64,000 bases of DNA from Thermoproteus sp. (lineage in GTDB: Archaea; Thermoproteota; Thermoprotei; Thermoproteales; Thermoproteaceae): contig JAWARJ010000001.1 of the NCBI GenBank assembly GCA_038893495.1, positions 62,001-126,000 on the forward strand. Direction: 5' to 3'. Of this stretch, positions 49,155-57,568 are shown piece after piece (position 1 is the stretch's first letter; every line of letters begins with the position of its first letter). Position numbers and translations under genes: made by a program. Under the pieces are notes generated by a model that did not search any database, was not told where the DNA came from, and worked only from the letters and a program-made list of their open reading frames with translations.

Positions 49155-49775
49155 ATGCAGAACATCGGTGTTAAGAGAACTGCGGGTGCCGTGGTTGGCG
49201 GATGTCCTCATTTTGTGCCTAATGAGGAGTTTGAGAGGATGCTTGGGGAGAGAGCTCACCTCCATGATTATGTTAAAAATGAGATCAGAAGGGAGCTTGA
49301 GGGGCAGGGTTTTAAATGCGAAGAGGAGTATCCGGTGGAGTATGTATTACCAGAGGATGGGAAGGCCTTGGGTAAGGCGGATCTTTACTGTATCGGTAAT
49401 GGCATAGGCATAGTTATTGAGATTAAGTCGTCATTCATAAGCAACGGAATGCCCAGGGATGTTGTGCAACTATACTTGTACCAACACCTACTCAGGAGGG
49501 CGGGCGTCAAGGCAGACTATGCATTGTTGGTTTACAGGAACTTTGAAGAAGTAAGTAGTAGGACTGATATCGAATTAGACGGCAATGTCATACTTAGGCT
49601 GCCTAGTAAGTACGTATACGCAAGGCTGAGGGTTGGTGATGAGTTAGAACAGTCTCTAAACCCAGAGGGGGTCGCCCGTGAACTAGCCACGGACGGTTAC
49701 GTGATAGGCCGTGACTGTGAGAAATGTGTGAATACATTATGCCCACTGGTTAGGCTTCGATTACGAGGTACTTAA
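49155..49775 (+). CDS. Cas4-like PD-(D/E)XK nuclease with Fe-S cysteines
   Basis: 206 residues from ATG 49155. Nuclease core: GKADLYCI (Asp76), VIEIKSSF (Glu89 and Lys91), then VVQLYLYQHLL (the RecB-family QhxxY motif). One Cys near the N-terminus (GGCPHF, Cys17) and a C-terminal CEKCVNTLC provide the four ligands of a Cas4/AddB-type 4Fe-4S cluster. His35 or His37 may be the active-site His. No CRISPR array or other cas gene is present. It is convergent with the adjoining methylase (26-base overlap), so it more likely belongs to the helicase-methylase defence cluster. Confidence 0.82.
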   Translation: MQNIGVKRTAGAVVGGCPHFVPNEEFERMLGERAHLHDYVKNEIRRELEGQGFKCEEEYPVEYVLPEDGKALGKADLYCIGNGIGIVIEIKSSFISNGMPRDVVQLYLYQHLLRRAGVKADYALLVYRNFEEVSSRTDIELDGNVILRLPSKYVYARLRVGDELEQSLNPEGVARELATDGYVIGRDCEKCVNTLCPLVRLRLRGT

Positions 49776-50862
49776 TGCCCTTGCCTGCCCCTAGTCTGCG
49801 TGGCGCATCCACAGTGACTACGTGTTCCTCATGCCCACCCCAAGTCTCCCTCACTAAATCCCTAACTTCCATTAGTAACTTCTCATCCTCACCATCGAAC
49901 ACGAGGACCTTTCTCTTCATGTGTCTCGTCAATTTTAGAAAGGTCCTCATTCTAGCCAGGTATTCCCTCATCCCGACTCCTCTAGCTTTGTTAATCACCA
50001 ACTCTTTATTGAAGGAGTAGGTTACCCTTGTGCCTAGGAGGTTTCTCATTATGTCAGGCAATTTGCTTGTCCTAAGCCACGCCCAGTAGAAGAAGGATAG
50101 TTCCATGTATTGAATATCCTCGCCGAATGGAGGGTCTGTTATTAACGTCCACTCACGCCTATACTTAAGGCTCAGCGCGTCCTTTAGCAGCAACACCGCA
50201 TCGTCGCTGCACTGCGGGTTGTAGCACACAGGCCTTGGTTGGCCTAATGCGCTGACTAACCTGGCGGTGACTCTCCTAAAAGCCTCGTAGGCATCTAGGG
50301 GCTGGCTTACTGGTCCGACCCAATAGCACGGCACGGCCCAGGCGCCCCCTGATGGTCTCCTCATGTATGAGGATAAATGCAGAGTATTCGCGAAAGCTAG
50401 GTAAAGAGTCAATTTAGTATTTATAGAGACCTCTATCTCGTCTATTGCCCTTAGCATTGCTATAAGCCTCTTTAAATTCTCCGTGGGGAAGAACCCACTA
50501 ACCCTGTCATAAACTCTTTTCTTAAGGAACCAATGTCCATTTGAGTACCTAAGCCAATCCCTGGGTAGTGCTGTCATCTTCACCTTAGGCTCGATGTCAA
50601 CTGCCTTAGACAAGACGTCATTAGCCGCCTCCCTAAACTCCTCCCTATCCGCTCCTATCATGGTTACGTGAGCTATTAACCATGCGTATGGGTTAATCTC
50701 GGAGTAAATGGCCTTTTTACCCGCCCTCAAGGCCTCTTGCACAATGATTCCAGCTCCGCCGAATGGATCTACGATTACTTCGTCATCATCCCTTAACAAT
50801 TGCCTAATGAGCTCAGGAGGTTTCCTACCCCAGTACCTGGCTATTGCCTTTATCATGGGCAA
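49750..50862 (-). CDS. DNA methyltransferase of the helicase cluster
   Basis: 370 residues with motif I EVIVDPFGGAGIIVQEAL near residue 30 and the catalytic ITDPPFGEDIQYMELSFFYW (DPPF) near 240. This circular order, and the opening IKAIARYWGRKPPELIRQLL, resembles the DUF1156-type adenine or cytosine-N4 methylases of archaeal defence loci. It lies 37 bases after the DUF1998-like gene on the same strand, so helicase, DUF1998-like protein and methylase are one operon. It would mark self DNA. Confidence 0.8.
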   Translation of the reverse strand: MPMIKAIARYWGRKPPELIRQLLRDDDEVIVDPFGGAGIIVQEALRAGKKAIYSEINPYAWLIAHVTMIGADREEFREAANDVLSKAVDIEPKVKMTALPRDWLRYSNGHWFLKKRVYDRVSGFFPTENLKRLIAMLRAIDEIEVSINTKLTLYLAFANTLHLSSYMRRPSGGAWAVPCYWVGPVSQPLDAYEAFRRVTARLVSALGQPRPVCYNPQCSDDAVLLLKDALSLKYRREWTLITDPPFGEDIQYMELSFFYWAWLRTSKLPDIMRNLLGTRVTYSFNKELVINKARGVGMREYLARMRTFLKLTRHMKRKVLVFDGEDEKLLMEVRDLVRETWGGHEEHVVTVDAPRRLGAGKGIKYLVIEA

Positions 50863-50899
50863 ACTTCGTTACGTTTGATGGCGGTAAGGAAATCGGGCA

Positions 50900-52966
50900 T
50901 TAAAGAAGGCCTGCATAGCTAAGCAGATAAAGCGCAGCTCGCTTGCTGGTCTTGAGTTCCTGTGTGAGCGGTGGCATATCACAGGTGGTGCTCCTAATGT
51001 TCCTCTCCATGATCACGCAACTATAGCAACCATCAACACACTGCTCCAGATAGTACGGCCACATAAACTGGACATACCTATTAATCTTCCTACGGAGGTT
51101 GTCAATATCGCTCTGATTGGTTAAACTGGACTCATTAGCCACATAAGTTACCACATCTCTAACCAATCTACGCCCAAACAATAACCTGAAGAGCGACCTA
51201 GGTAGCTTGTAAAGTGGTGCCGCTGTAGATGTCGATATTAAGCCCTGAATTTTCTGATCCGCACTTAATAGTTGTTTATCGTTGTTTACGAATCTAAGCC
51301 TTGCGTAATATAAGCTTCTCTTCTCCAAGCGCCAGTTGTACATGCACCTATCGTCGTTGTTTATGAAGAGGAACCCCTTCATAACATTCACAAGCTTATT
51401 TACATTAATGGAGTTCGGGGAGACCCGTAAGGAATTCCAGAAGTGATCATATATATACCTATCCCTGCCGAATACCTTAATAGTGAGCTCAAAGCTTGAG
51501 CCTAGTTTTACGTGAAATACATTTTCACTATAGATGTCATAGTTTTGACCGAATAGGTACTTGTTTAACACCTCGATCACTCTGTCCGGCAGACCCGTAC
51601 TATCCACAGTTACCTCTATTAACTCGCCGTAATTCTTAATACCCGTTAATGCTGTGAGCGCTTTCATGAGTAAGTGCGAGATTCCGTGGAGCCCATATAT
51701 CAATGCGTATATGGCCAGCACCTTCTTCACAAGCTCCTCATCATTTGGTGTAATTTGCACATTATTAGCCCCATAAATACTAAGCACATCTCGAACTATA
51801 TCACCAATTGATGAGTGACCTTTTCTAATTCTATAATATAGATCTAGGAAACGCCCGATAACTATTGAGTGGTTAATTAAATATTTGTCGTAAAGTTGCG
51901 TACTAACCGTATACTCCGTCAAGGGTATGTAAACATTACCTAAGTACTGACTGAAAATACTACGTAAACTCTCGATAACGCCTGCATTGAGGAATAACTT
52001 GAACAACGCATCTGGGTAATTATTCCATAATTGATCAACAAGCTCTAAAGCCCTATTCCAATCAAAGCCGCGTATGTTAAGCCTAAGCACCGCCGTCTTG
52101 AATATGCGGTCGGTGGGTAATGCTACGTCGTTTGTGTCCTTTGGTAGTTTGGCTGGATAAGATATGACTATAGGCATCACGTAATACGTATACCACCTAC
52201 TCCTTTTCTTACCATTTGATATGTAATCCGCGAAGCCTTTAAGCATTAGTTGCGAACCCAGGTGTATTATTTCGACATCGCCGGGACATAACGAGAACTT
52301 CGCATTATTAAAGTCGGTTTCCACACAACCTTGGTCATAAACACTTAGGTCCATGAATGTCCTCTCGTAAACGTTTACATATTCCTTGTTAATTATGTAC
52401 AAAGTAATATTATTTGTATCAAGCTTAGTATTGTTGTCAATAATTATCGTTAAATTAACTTTATTTCCATCAGGTATTACATGTGCTAATTCTTTATCGA
52501 TTAATAACGTAAGATATAATTTACAAATATCAGAATTATTATTTCTTTGGCATATGGTGGTATTGATCCACTTATTTATGTATATCCTGGCTTTGCTGTA
52601 ACCAACCATGTACTGTATATCATTCTCGTTCGTGTTCTCCCGCAACGCAACGCCGCCTAGAAACGCCACTGATGTGCTTGATGATGGGTTCAGCCTTCCA
52701 TAATCCGGATTAAAGACGAAGAGTATCGGATATTCATCATTGCCGCGCCTCACTCCCCTCAGCATGTCCTTAATCGCGCCTATACCAAGCCTTACCGCTT
52801 GCAGGCCCAGTGGATCTACGGGTATGCTTGGGCGTAGTGTCAACGTGTCCCGCCTTATTATGGTAATAGTTGTTGTGTTGGTGTGCTGGTCTGTGCTTAT
52901 GCGTAGGACCCCTCTATAAACCCTGGCGTATTCATATGCTGGTAGTGCAAAGGCCATATCAATCAC
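50900..52966 (-). CDS. DrmB-like (DUF1998-type) protein
   Basis: 688 residues. The C-terminal segment (YVQFMWPYYLEQCVDGCYSCV to the Cys near residue 668) has a CxxxCxxC...C set as in the DUF1998 domain of helicase-associated DrmB proteins. The rest is AT-rich in codon choice, rich in Asn and Ile and unlike neighbouring proteins. Its ATG overlaps the helicase stop by four bases. Assignment rests on the Cys set and the neighbouring helicase, so it is less certain than the helicase. Confidence 0.62.
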   Translation of the reverse strand: MIDMAFALPAYEYARVYRGVLRISTDQHTNTTTITIIRRDTLTLRPSIPVDPLGLQAVRLGIGAIKDMLRGVRRGNDEYPILFVFNPDYGRLNPSSSTSVAFLGGVALRENTNENDIQYMVGYSKARIYINKWINTTICQRNNNSDICKLYLTLLIDKELAHVIPDGNKVNLTIIIDNNTKLDTNNITLYIINKEYVNVYERTFMDLSVYDQGCVETDFNNAKFSLCPGDVEIIHLGSQLMLKGFADYISNGKKRSRWYTYYVMPIVISYPAKLPKDTNDVALPTDRIFKTAVLRLNIRGFDWNRALELVDQLWNNYPDALFKLFLNAGVIESLRSIFSQYLGNVYIPLTEYTVSTQLYDKYLINHSIVIGRFLDLYYRIRKGHSSIGDIVRDVLSIYGANNVQITPNDEELVKKVLAIYALIYGLHGISHLLMKALTALTGIKNYGELIEVTVDSTGLPDRVIEVLNKYLFGQNYDIYSENVFHVKLGSSFELTIKVFGRDRYIYDHFWNSLRVSPNSINVNKLVNVMKGFLFINNDDRCMYNWRLEKRSLYYARLRFVNNDKQLLSADQKIQGLISTSTAAPLYKLPRSLFRLLFGRRLVRDVVTYVANESSLTNQSDIDNLRRKINRYVQFMWPYYLEQCVDGCYSCVIMERNIRSTTCDMPPLTQELKTSKRAALYLLSYAGLL

Positions 52967-55900
52967 TTATAGTGTTTAAATGGCACGTTCCTTAGGACGT
53001 CCCTCCTGGAGGAGCTCCGGCCGCCTCTTCTCCTTCTACTCCTGCCGCCACATTGAAGGTCTATATTATTTCTATTTCTGCTGACACTGGCACTATTGCA
53101 CATCAATGTCGTGCCTGTTATACCCTCATTAATAGCTGGATTCGGCATCCGCAAGCCCATTATTAAATCCACAAGCGATGACACATCACCACTACTGGTT
53201 GGTACACCTGTTGTTATGAGCTGGACGAGTTTTTCCTGGGCACGGCTTAGGCTTTCTATGGTGTACCTCAGAGAATTAAGAACAGGCCCAATATTCTGCG
53301 TGTAAGGAGCCCTTATACCGGTGGATCTAATAATGTCATTATTAATATTCTCAATAACATATCTAATTTTGTTTAATTCATCCATAATATTTAGTAACTC
53401 CATTGTTATAAGCTTTGATCTTGGCATCTCATCAATACGCCTAACTATTTCCTCTAGTTTAGGGCTGAGGATGGTGATATTATCGATATAGTTCGTGAAT
53501 GTGTTACCAAGGCTCTTGAGCGCCTTTTTTAGGTCCTCTAGGTTTGACCTGACATCGTTTATGTCCCTCCTTAAATCCTTAATGATAACACCCATACTAT
53601 GAATACCGATGATGTTCCCGCTACCTACAGCATTCCTAATCATGTTTTCTACCTTAGTATAACTATCCACAAGTTTCATAACTTCAGTGACAATGTTGGC
53701 GCTTCTACCGTAAAGCTGCTTAACCACAAGCCTCAGCACATGACCCCTATCGGGTATATTAATGTTATTAAGGTCCCTGTACAACCACGTCATATATCTA
53801 ATTAACGTCTCATCATCAACATCCCTCATGTATCTGGGTTGTTCAAGGTTGAACAGGAACTTGAAGGCTTGTGTTTCGTCTATGTATGATATGTCCTTCC
53901 CAGCATTCCTAAGGAACAGTGCGCCGAAGGATATGCGGAGGGACTTGTAAGAACCAACGTCCCTGCCAGCCCTACCAACCCTTTGTATGAAGCTTTCACT
54001 CGACGGTGGTGCGCCGAACTGTAAAACCACGGCCACGTTAGGTATATTAACACCCAGCTCAAGCGTCGACGTGGCTATGGTTAATCTCCACCCGCCGCTA
54101 GTTAGTATGTTCTCAACCATATTCCTTAATTGTAGGTCCAGGTCTGCGTTGTGTAGTGCAACATAATGAATGTTGTTGTTAGTATTCACGTAAAGTATAG
54201 GATTAGCAAATTGCGCATCGTGCAACGAATGGGCAAAAGCTAATGGGACACTTACTATTGTCCTAGCTTGTTGCCTATCGCCCTTCTTTAATGCATTTAC
54301 GTAATGACCAATGTCGCTATGTGTAAGCATTAACTGTAGGTGGGAGTATGTCCGTAAGTATGGGTCTGTAAGTGGGTCTTTACTTGTCATTAACAAATCC
54401 CCTATTATGTTACTTCCTCGTGTAGATAATCCCATTAATGGACTTATGAGGAGTTTATCGGCATGAAGCACCTCCTGTTTCAACCCCCTCTCTATCAATC
54501 TACGGAATACTTCACGTTGGCTCTCCTTACTGTCGATGAAGGCAAGCGCGTGTATTTCCCCATTAACACCGTAAGTCTTTCTTAATCCCTCACTTACCCC
54601 CTCAGTCCATATTATGGTGGACACCAATCCCTCTATGAACGGGTTCTGTGCCGATTCGGCTGGTGTTGGGAAGTTTAGGGCAGTCACTATCAACCTCCTT
54701 TTGCGTTTAGAACTCTCCTTAACCTTATCGTAGTAATCCACGTAAATGGGTTTATCGTATAGATCTAGTACCCACTTAAGCAATGGTCCTAGGTCGGGTG
54801 GGCTCTTAATGCTTAGATCGGCCAAGTCTACGCCGCCAAGCTGGTTTATCGTCATGCCCTCGTCAATGACCTTTCTATCGCCGAGGGTGGCACTAGAGAA
54901 TATAACGTCAACACGTCTCCTTCCAACAAAGCTTTTGATTCCCTCCTCTATGTCGTTTATGCTATCTACTCTTCCGCTATTCCTAAGGATATCCATGATG
55001 GTTGCAGTTACTAGTAATCTCGTCAATAGGAAGTGTAGAATTAGTGACTTAGCGAGATCGTTTATAAAGATGTGAGCTTCATCGACAACTATTGTATTAA
55101 GTTTTTCCACTAATTGCCTAGCCCATGTGGATCCCTTTGATAGATGTAGCGAGAGCATTGCATGGTTTGTAATCACTATAGCTGGCTCATTAATGGTTGC
55201 GGACCTATCCTCATGAATCCATTCGAGGATCTGATCATTAAGTGCGACCCTACCATTACTATTGTACATTAGTATATTATTGCCGATCTTAATTCCTCCT
55301 CTAAACGACGCATTCCTAAGCGGTCTACTCGGACTATCTTTATCGAATATATAGATATGGATTTTGTTGTTAGATAAGGTCTTATTAAGATAATACAGTA
55401 TGTTTATCATAGTCCCAAGTTGTTCTCTGGCTAATGCCTTGGTTGGGTATATGATTACGGCAACGCCACCATATTTCAGGAGTTTCAGTAATATGTATGT
55501 CATAAATATTACGGTCTTGCCAGAGCCTGTGGGCGCAGAGATTACGACTAATTTATGTTTGTCTAGTCCATTGACCATTTGCTTGATGAATTCGGCTTGA
55601 TAACCATCCAAGCTGTTTATCCCGGCATTAGATAGAGCGTCGCGTACGTATTGGGCTTCCTGACCTAGGTTATTAATTAAATAAGCAAATACCTCGTTGA
55701 ACAACTCTTGCTCTCTTATCAGGGTGTAATCTTCTATGAAGGGTAGTATGTAGGATTCAAGCACTCTGTATGGAGTGTCTACAAAGGGTGATGTATTACG
55801 CGGTAGTGCCGTTTCGTATCTGAAGAGCCTAATTAATTCGCCGTAGGCTGTCTTAAAACACTTATCTAAGTTATTCTTAATGTACCTTTTGATCTCATCA

Positions 55901-56370
55901 TAATCAGGTCTCCTCCTTAACTTATCGATCATGCGATAATAAATGAAGGGATTCTCACCAGGCTTAATATCTAGCACGTTATTGACATTAACGGCGTTCT
56001 CGACCATACGCCTATAATCAAAGTCGCAAGGCATGTCTATTAACAACCTACTCTCTACAAGTTTATCTAAGAACTTTCCGAAATCTTTCTCATTAAACCT
56101 GTAGTCGTTCAGTAGACTTAGTACTTCATATGCTATATCCAGTGTTGTCAATTTAGCATCGACGTTATGCACCGCAGACTGCATAGACGCAGACACGTAG
56201 AAGCCGTTCTTCTTGATGCACAAGTCGCCGAGTCTCATTAGGCATAGCTCATGCTTGAGCAACTCTTGGTAAATATCAATAAATAAGTCGTCATTGGGGC
56301 TTAATCGGCTCAGCGCTAGATTACTGGCCATAGCCCTCAACTCGGCAGGTCCTTGAAATATAGCTGGCAA
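52963..56370 (-). CDS. DISARM/Druantia-like superfamily 2 helicase
   Basis: Up to 1135 residues. Walker A SAPTGSGKTVIFMTYILLKLL is near residue 280, DEAH box NTIVVDEAHIFIND near 430, motif III SSATLGD near 495. The C-terminal helicase domain has TLELGVNIPNVAVVLQFG and SFIQRVGRAGRD near 800. The order and large flanking regions match the DrmA/DruE class of defence helicases. TTG at 56370 opens the frame, but ATG at 56329-56331 (MASNLALSRLSP) is a more likely start. It is rich in Asn, Ile and Lys compared with its neighbours, which suggests import. It is probably the motor of an anti-virus system with the DUF1998-like protein and methylase. Confidence 0.83.
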   Translation of the reverse strand: MPAIFQGPAELRAMASNLALSRLSPNDDLFIDIYQELLKHELCLMRLGDLCIKKNGFYVSASMQSAVHNVDAKLTTLDIAYEVLSLLNDYRFNEKDFGKFLDKLVESRLLIDMPCDFDYRRMVENAVNVNNVLDIKPGENPFIYYRMIDKLRRRPDYDEIKRYIKNNLDKCFKTAYGELIRLFRYETALPRNTSPFVDTPYRVLESYILPFIEDYTLIREQELFNEVFAYLINNLGQEAQYVRDALSNAGINSLDGYQAEFIKQMVNGLDKHKLVVISAPTGSGKTVIFMTYILLKLLKYGGVAVIIYPTKALAREQLGTMINILYYLNKTLSNNKIHIYIFDKDSPSRPLRNASFRGGIKIGNNILMYNSNGRVALNDQILEWIHEDRSATINEPAIVITNHAMLSLHLSKGSTWARQLVEKLNTIVVDEAHIFINDLAKSLILHFLLTRLLVTATIMDILRNSGRVDSINDIEEGIKSFVGRRRVDVIFSSATLGDRKVIDEGMTINQLGGVDLADLSIKSPPDLGPLLKWVLDLYDKPIYVDYYDKVKESSKRKRRLIVTALNFPTPAESAQNPFIEGLVSTIIWTEGVSEGLRKTYGVNGEIHALAFIDSKESQREVFRRLIERGLKQEVLHADKLLISPLMGLSTRGSNIIGDLLMTSKDPLTDPYLRTYSHLQLMLTHSDIGHYVNALKKGDRQQARTIVSVPLAFAHSLHDAQFANPILYVNTNNNIHYVALHNADLDLQLRNMVENILTSGGWRLTIATSTLELGVNIPNVAVVLQFGAPPSSESFIQRVGRAGRDVGSYKSLRISFGALFLRNAGKDISYIDETQAFKFLFNLEQPRYMRDVDDETLIRYMTWLYRDLNNINIPDRGHVLRLVVKQLYGRSANIVTEVMKLVDSYTKVENMIRNAVGSGNIIGIHSMGVIIKDLRRDINDVRSNLEDLKKALKSLGNTFTNYIDNITILSPKLEEIVRRIDEMPRSKLITMELLNIMDELNKIRYVIENINNDIIRSTGIRAPYTQNIGPVLNSLRYTIESLSRAQEKLVQLITTGVPTSSGDVSSLVDLIMGLRMPNPAINEGITGTTLMCNSASVSRNRNNIDLQCGGRSRRRRGGRSSSRRDVLRNVPFKHYK

Positions 56371-56400
56371 TACCTAATCTCCGATACCTCACACATAGTC

Positions 56401-56499
56401 ATGGTTGAACTTGTTAATAAGCTTAAAATACTTAAGCATAGAGGTGATGAGGTAATGTTGATTAATTACTTATTAATCCTCAAGGCACGATATGGATGA
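56401..56499 (+). CDS. Possible 32-residue peptide
   Basis: ATG 56401 opens a short frame, MVELVNKLKILKHRGDEVM and then LINYLLILKARYG, which looks like a helical protein segment and has the AT-rich codons of the neighbouring helicase gene. It is divergent from the helicase. It could be a small regulator or the tail of a lost gene. Confidence 0.3.
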   Translation: MVELVNKLKILKHRGDEVMLINYLLILKARYG

Positions 56500-56588
56500 T
56501 ACGCGCCTCAGATAATAACTATATGCATAGTACATCCTCCTTTGGAAGCTAAACTAGAATTATAGCGCTCTCTTATGCGCTAATCCTT

Positions 56589-57149
56589 ATGTCATTGAGA
56601 AGGCGTATAGCAAAGCAGACTGCAACCCGCCGTTTCTTATCGTCGAAAAGGACTAAAGGGGGACGTACACATATGCCCTTCACGTATGGGAGCGTGGTGG
56701 CAGCCATCGACATAGACCCCATTAAGATGTACGTATGGGTTGCGGTAAGAAACGGCGTGCGTTACCTCTACGCACAGCTCTATGCGGGGTTGGCGAAAGA
56801 GGAAGACCGTGTACCTCGGCAGAGACGTCGGCGAAGTGGCGGGGAAGATCAGATCATTTCGGCGACGGCGGAGCTCGGCCGCACTACGCAGTGGTCTACG
56901 GCGGAGAAGATAGTGAAGAGGCTTTTGCGCGAGTTCGCCGTCGTGAAGGCCGTCTACGATGCACTGAGGGCTAGGGCGAGAGAGGCGTCCGCGGCACAGC
57001 CCGCTCGTGGGTTAGAGACTTAATCGAGGCTGTCTTCGACCTAACGCAGTCGATGTCGACATTGAGGTGGACTAACTCGAGTTGGCCTACAGGCTAGAGA
57101 CGGTAAAGGCCGTCATAAGCGAAATGGCGGAGTACGTTGAAGGTAGCTA
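56589..57149 (+). pseudogene. Decayed protein gene near the element's right end
   Basis: Protein-like pieces occur in successive frames: MPFTYGSVVAAIDIDPIKMY and VWVAVRNGVRYLYAQLYAGLA (56672 to about 56795), then KTVYLGRDVGEVAGKIRSFR, then EKIVKRLLREFAVVKAVYDAL, DLIEAVFDLTQSMST and LAYRLETVKAVISEMAEYVE before a stop at 57147-57149. They read as one protein of about 160 residues with three or more frameshifts. Family not recognised. Further broken sequence continues to the inverted repeat at 57333. Confidence 0.5.
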
Positions 57150-57332
57150 ACCGACGGCTAGAAGAGGGGAAGACGCGGAGCCCCCGAACCTCCCAATAAT
57201 TAATTTTGTCCAATAGTTCATGAAGGAGTTGGGGAGGAGGGAGCCGCTTTGCGGACGGCCCCGCGCTCTACTCCCGCAAGGCGTCATTCGAGGGGCTCGC
57301 CCTTGAGTACATTAGTACTTTGAAATCGACTT
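57150..57332. other. Broken sequence before the inverted repeat
   Basis: Contains a short protein-like frame (FADGPALYSRKASFEGLALE, about 57248-57312) cut by frameshifts, and an AT-rich patch AATAATTAATTTTG at about 57196. Nothing intact is seen. Confidence 0.35.
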
Positions 57333-57500
57333 CTGGCGGTCGAAAAGCTCGTCGGGACGTTCGGCGGGCCTGTCGAGAAACAACATACCTATGTAGTAAC
57401 TACATAGGTATATATTTTGCGGCCGACCGACTGCAGAAAAAGCTTTAAAACAGCCTAGGTGGCCTCCACGAGGGCCCGTAGCTCAGCATGGACAGTTGAG
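57333..57500. repeat. 168-bp perfect inverted repeat, right copy
   Basis: Exact reverse complement of 19251-19418. On the minus strand it carries a fragment with the ATG and first 18 codons of the AAA+ ATPase (57333-57387). On the plus strand it carries the tRNA-Arg promoter and the first 29 bases of the tRNA-Arg gene (57472-57500). The complete promoter and palindrome are preserved, so both truncated genes could still be transcribed. Confidence 0.95.
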
Positions 57501-57537
57501 AGCCGATGTTCTAAGCCGTTGATCCCGGGTTTGAATC
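57472..57537 (+). pseudogene. Chimeric tRNA fragment (tRNA-Arg 5' part, tRNA-Gly 3' part)
   Basis: Begins with the exact tRNA-Arg 5' exon (GGGCCCGTAGCTCAGCATGG) and five intron bases, passes through 12 bases of unclear origin (57501-57512), then continues with the tRNA-Gly 3' half through the T arm. The 3' acceptor strand is missing and the anticodon stem cannot pair, so it cannot give a working tRNA. It records both the inverted duplication and the putative integration event. Confidence 0.75.
57513..57537 (+). repeat. Direct repeat of tRNA-Gly 3' half (putative attR)
   Basis: Matches 21556-21580 at 24 of 25 bases. Similarity to the tRNA stops in the T arm (TTTGAATC followed by TATC), so the 3' acceptor strand of the expected attachment site has been lost or the crossover ended here. 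Confidence 0.7.
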
Positions 57538-57568
57538 TATCTTTTTATTAACGACAGTCGGGAGCTAT

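Larger units (their letters stand above)
21556..57537. mobile_element. Probable integrative element with DNA-transfer module and defence island
   Basis: About 36 kb bounded by a direct repeat of the tRNA-Gly 3' half. It contains a pilin/membrane protein/giant protein operon and a VirB4-like ATPase (transfer module), a ParA-like ATPase, a proteasome-like hydrolase, several unknown genes, two restriction or defence loci, broken genes and AT-rich stretches. No housekeeping gene is present. No integrase, relaxase or replication initiator could be recognised, so the element may be immobilised or may use unknown enzymes. The right boundary is complicated by the inverted repeat beside the putative attR. 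Confidence 0.65.

Noticed and set aside
49155-49775. Cas4-like gene as evidence for a CRISPR-Cas locus
   Set aside because: No repeat-spacer array and no other cas gene occur in the window; the gene sits with a DISARM-like cluster instead.
56589-57332. Integrase remnant near attR
   Set aside because: The broken frames here contain no R...HxxR...Y-like segment; the pieces do not resemble a tyrosine or serine recombinase.
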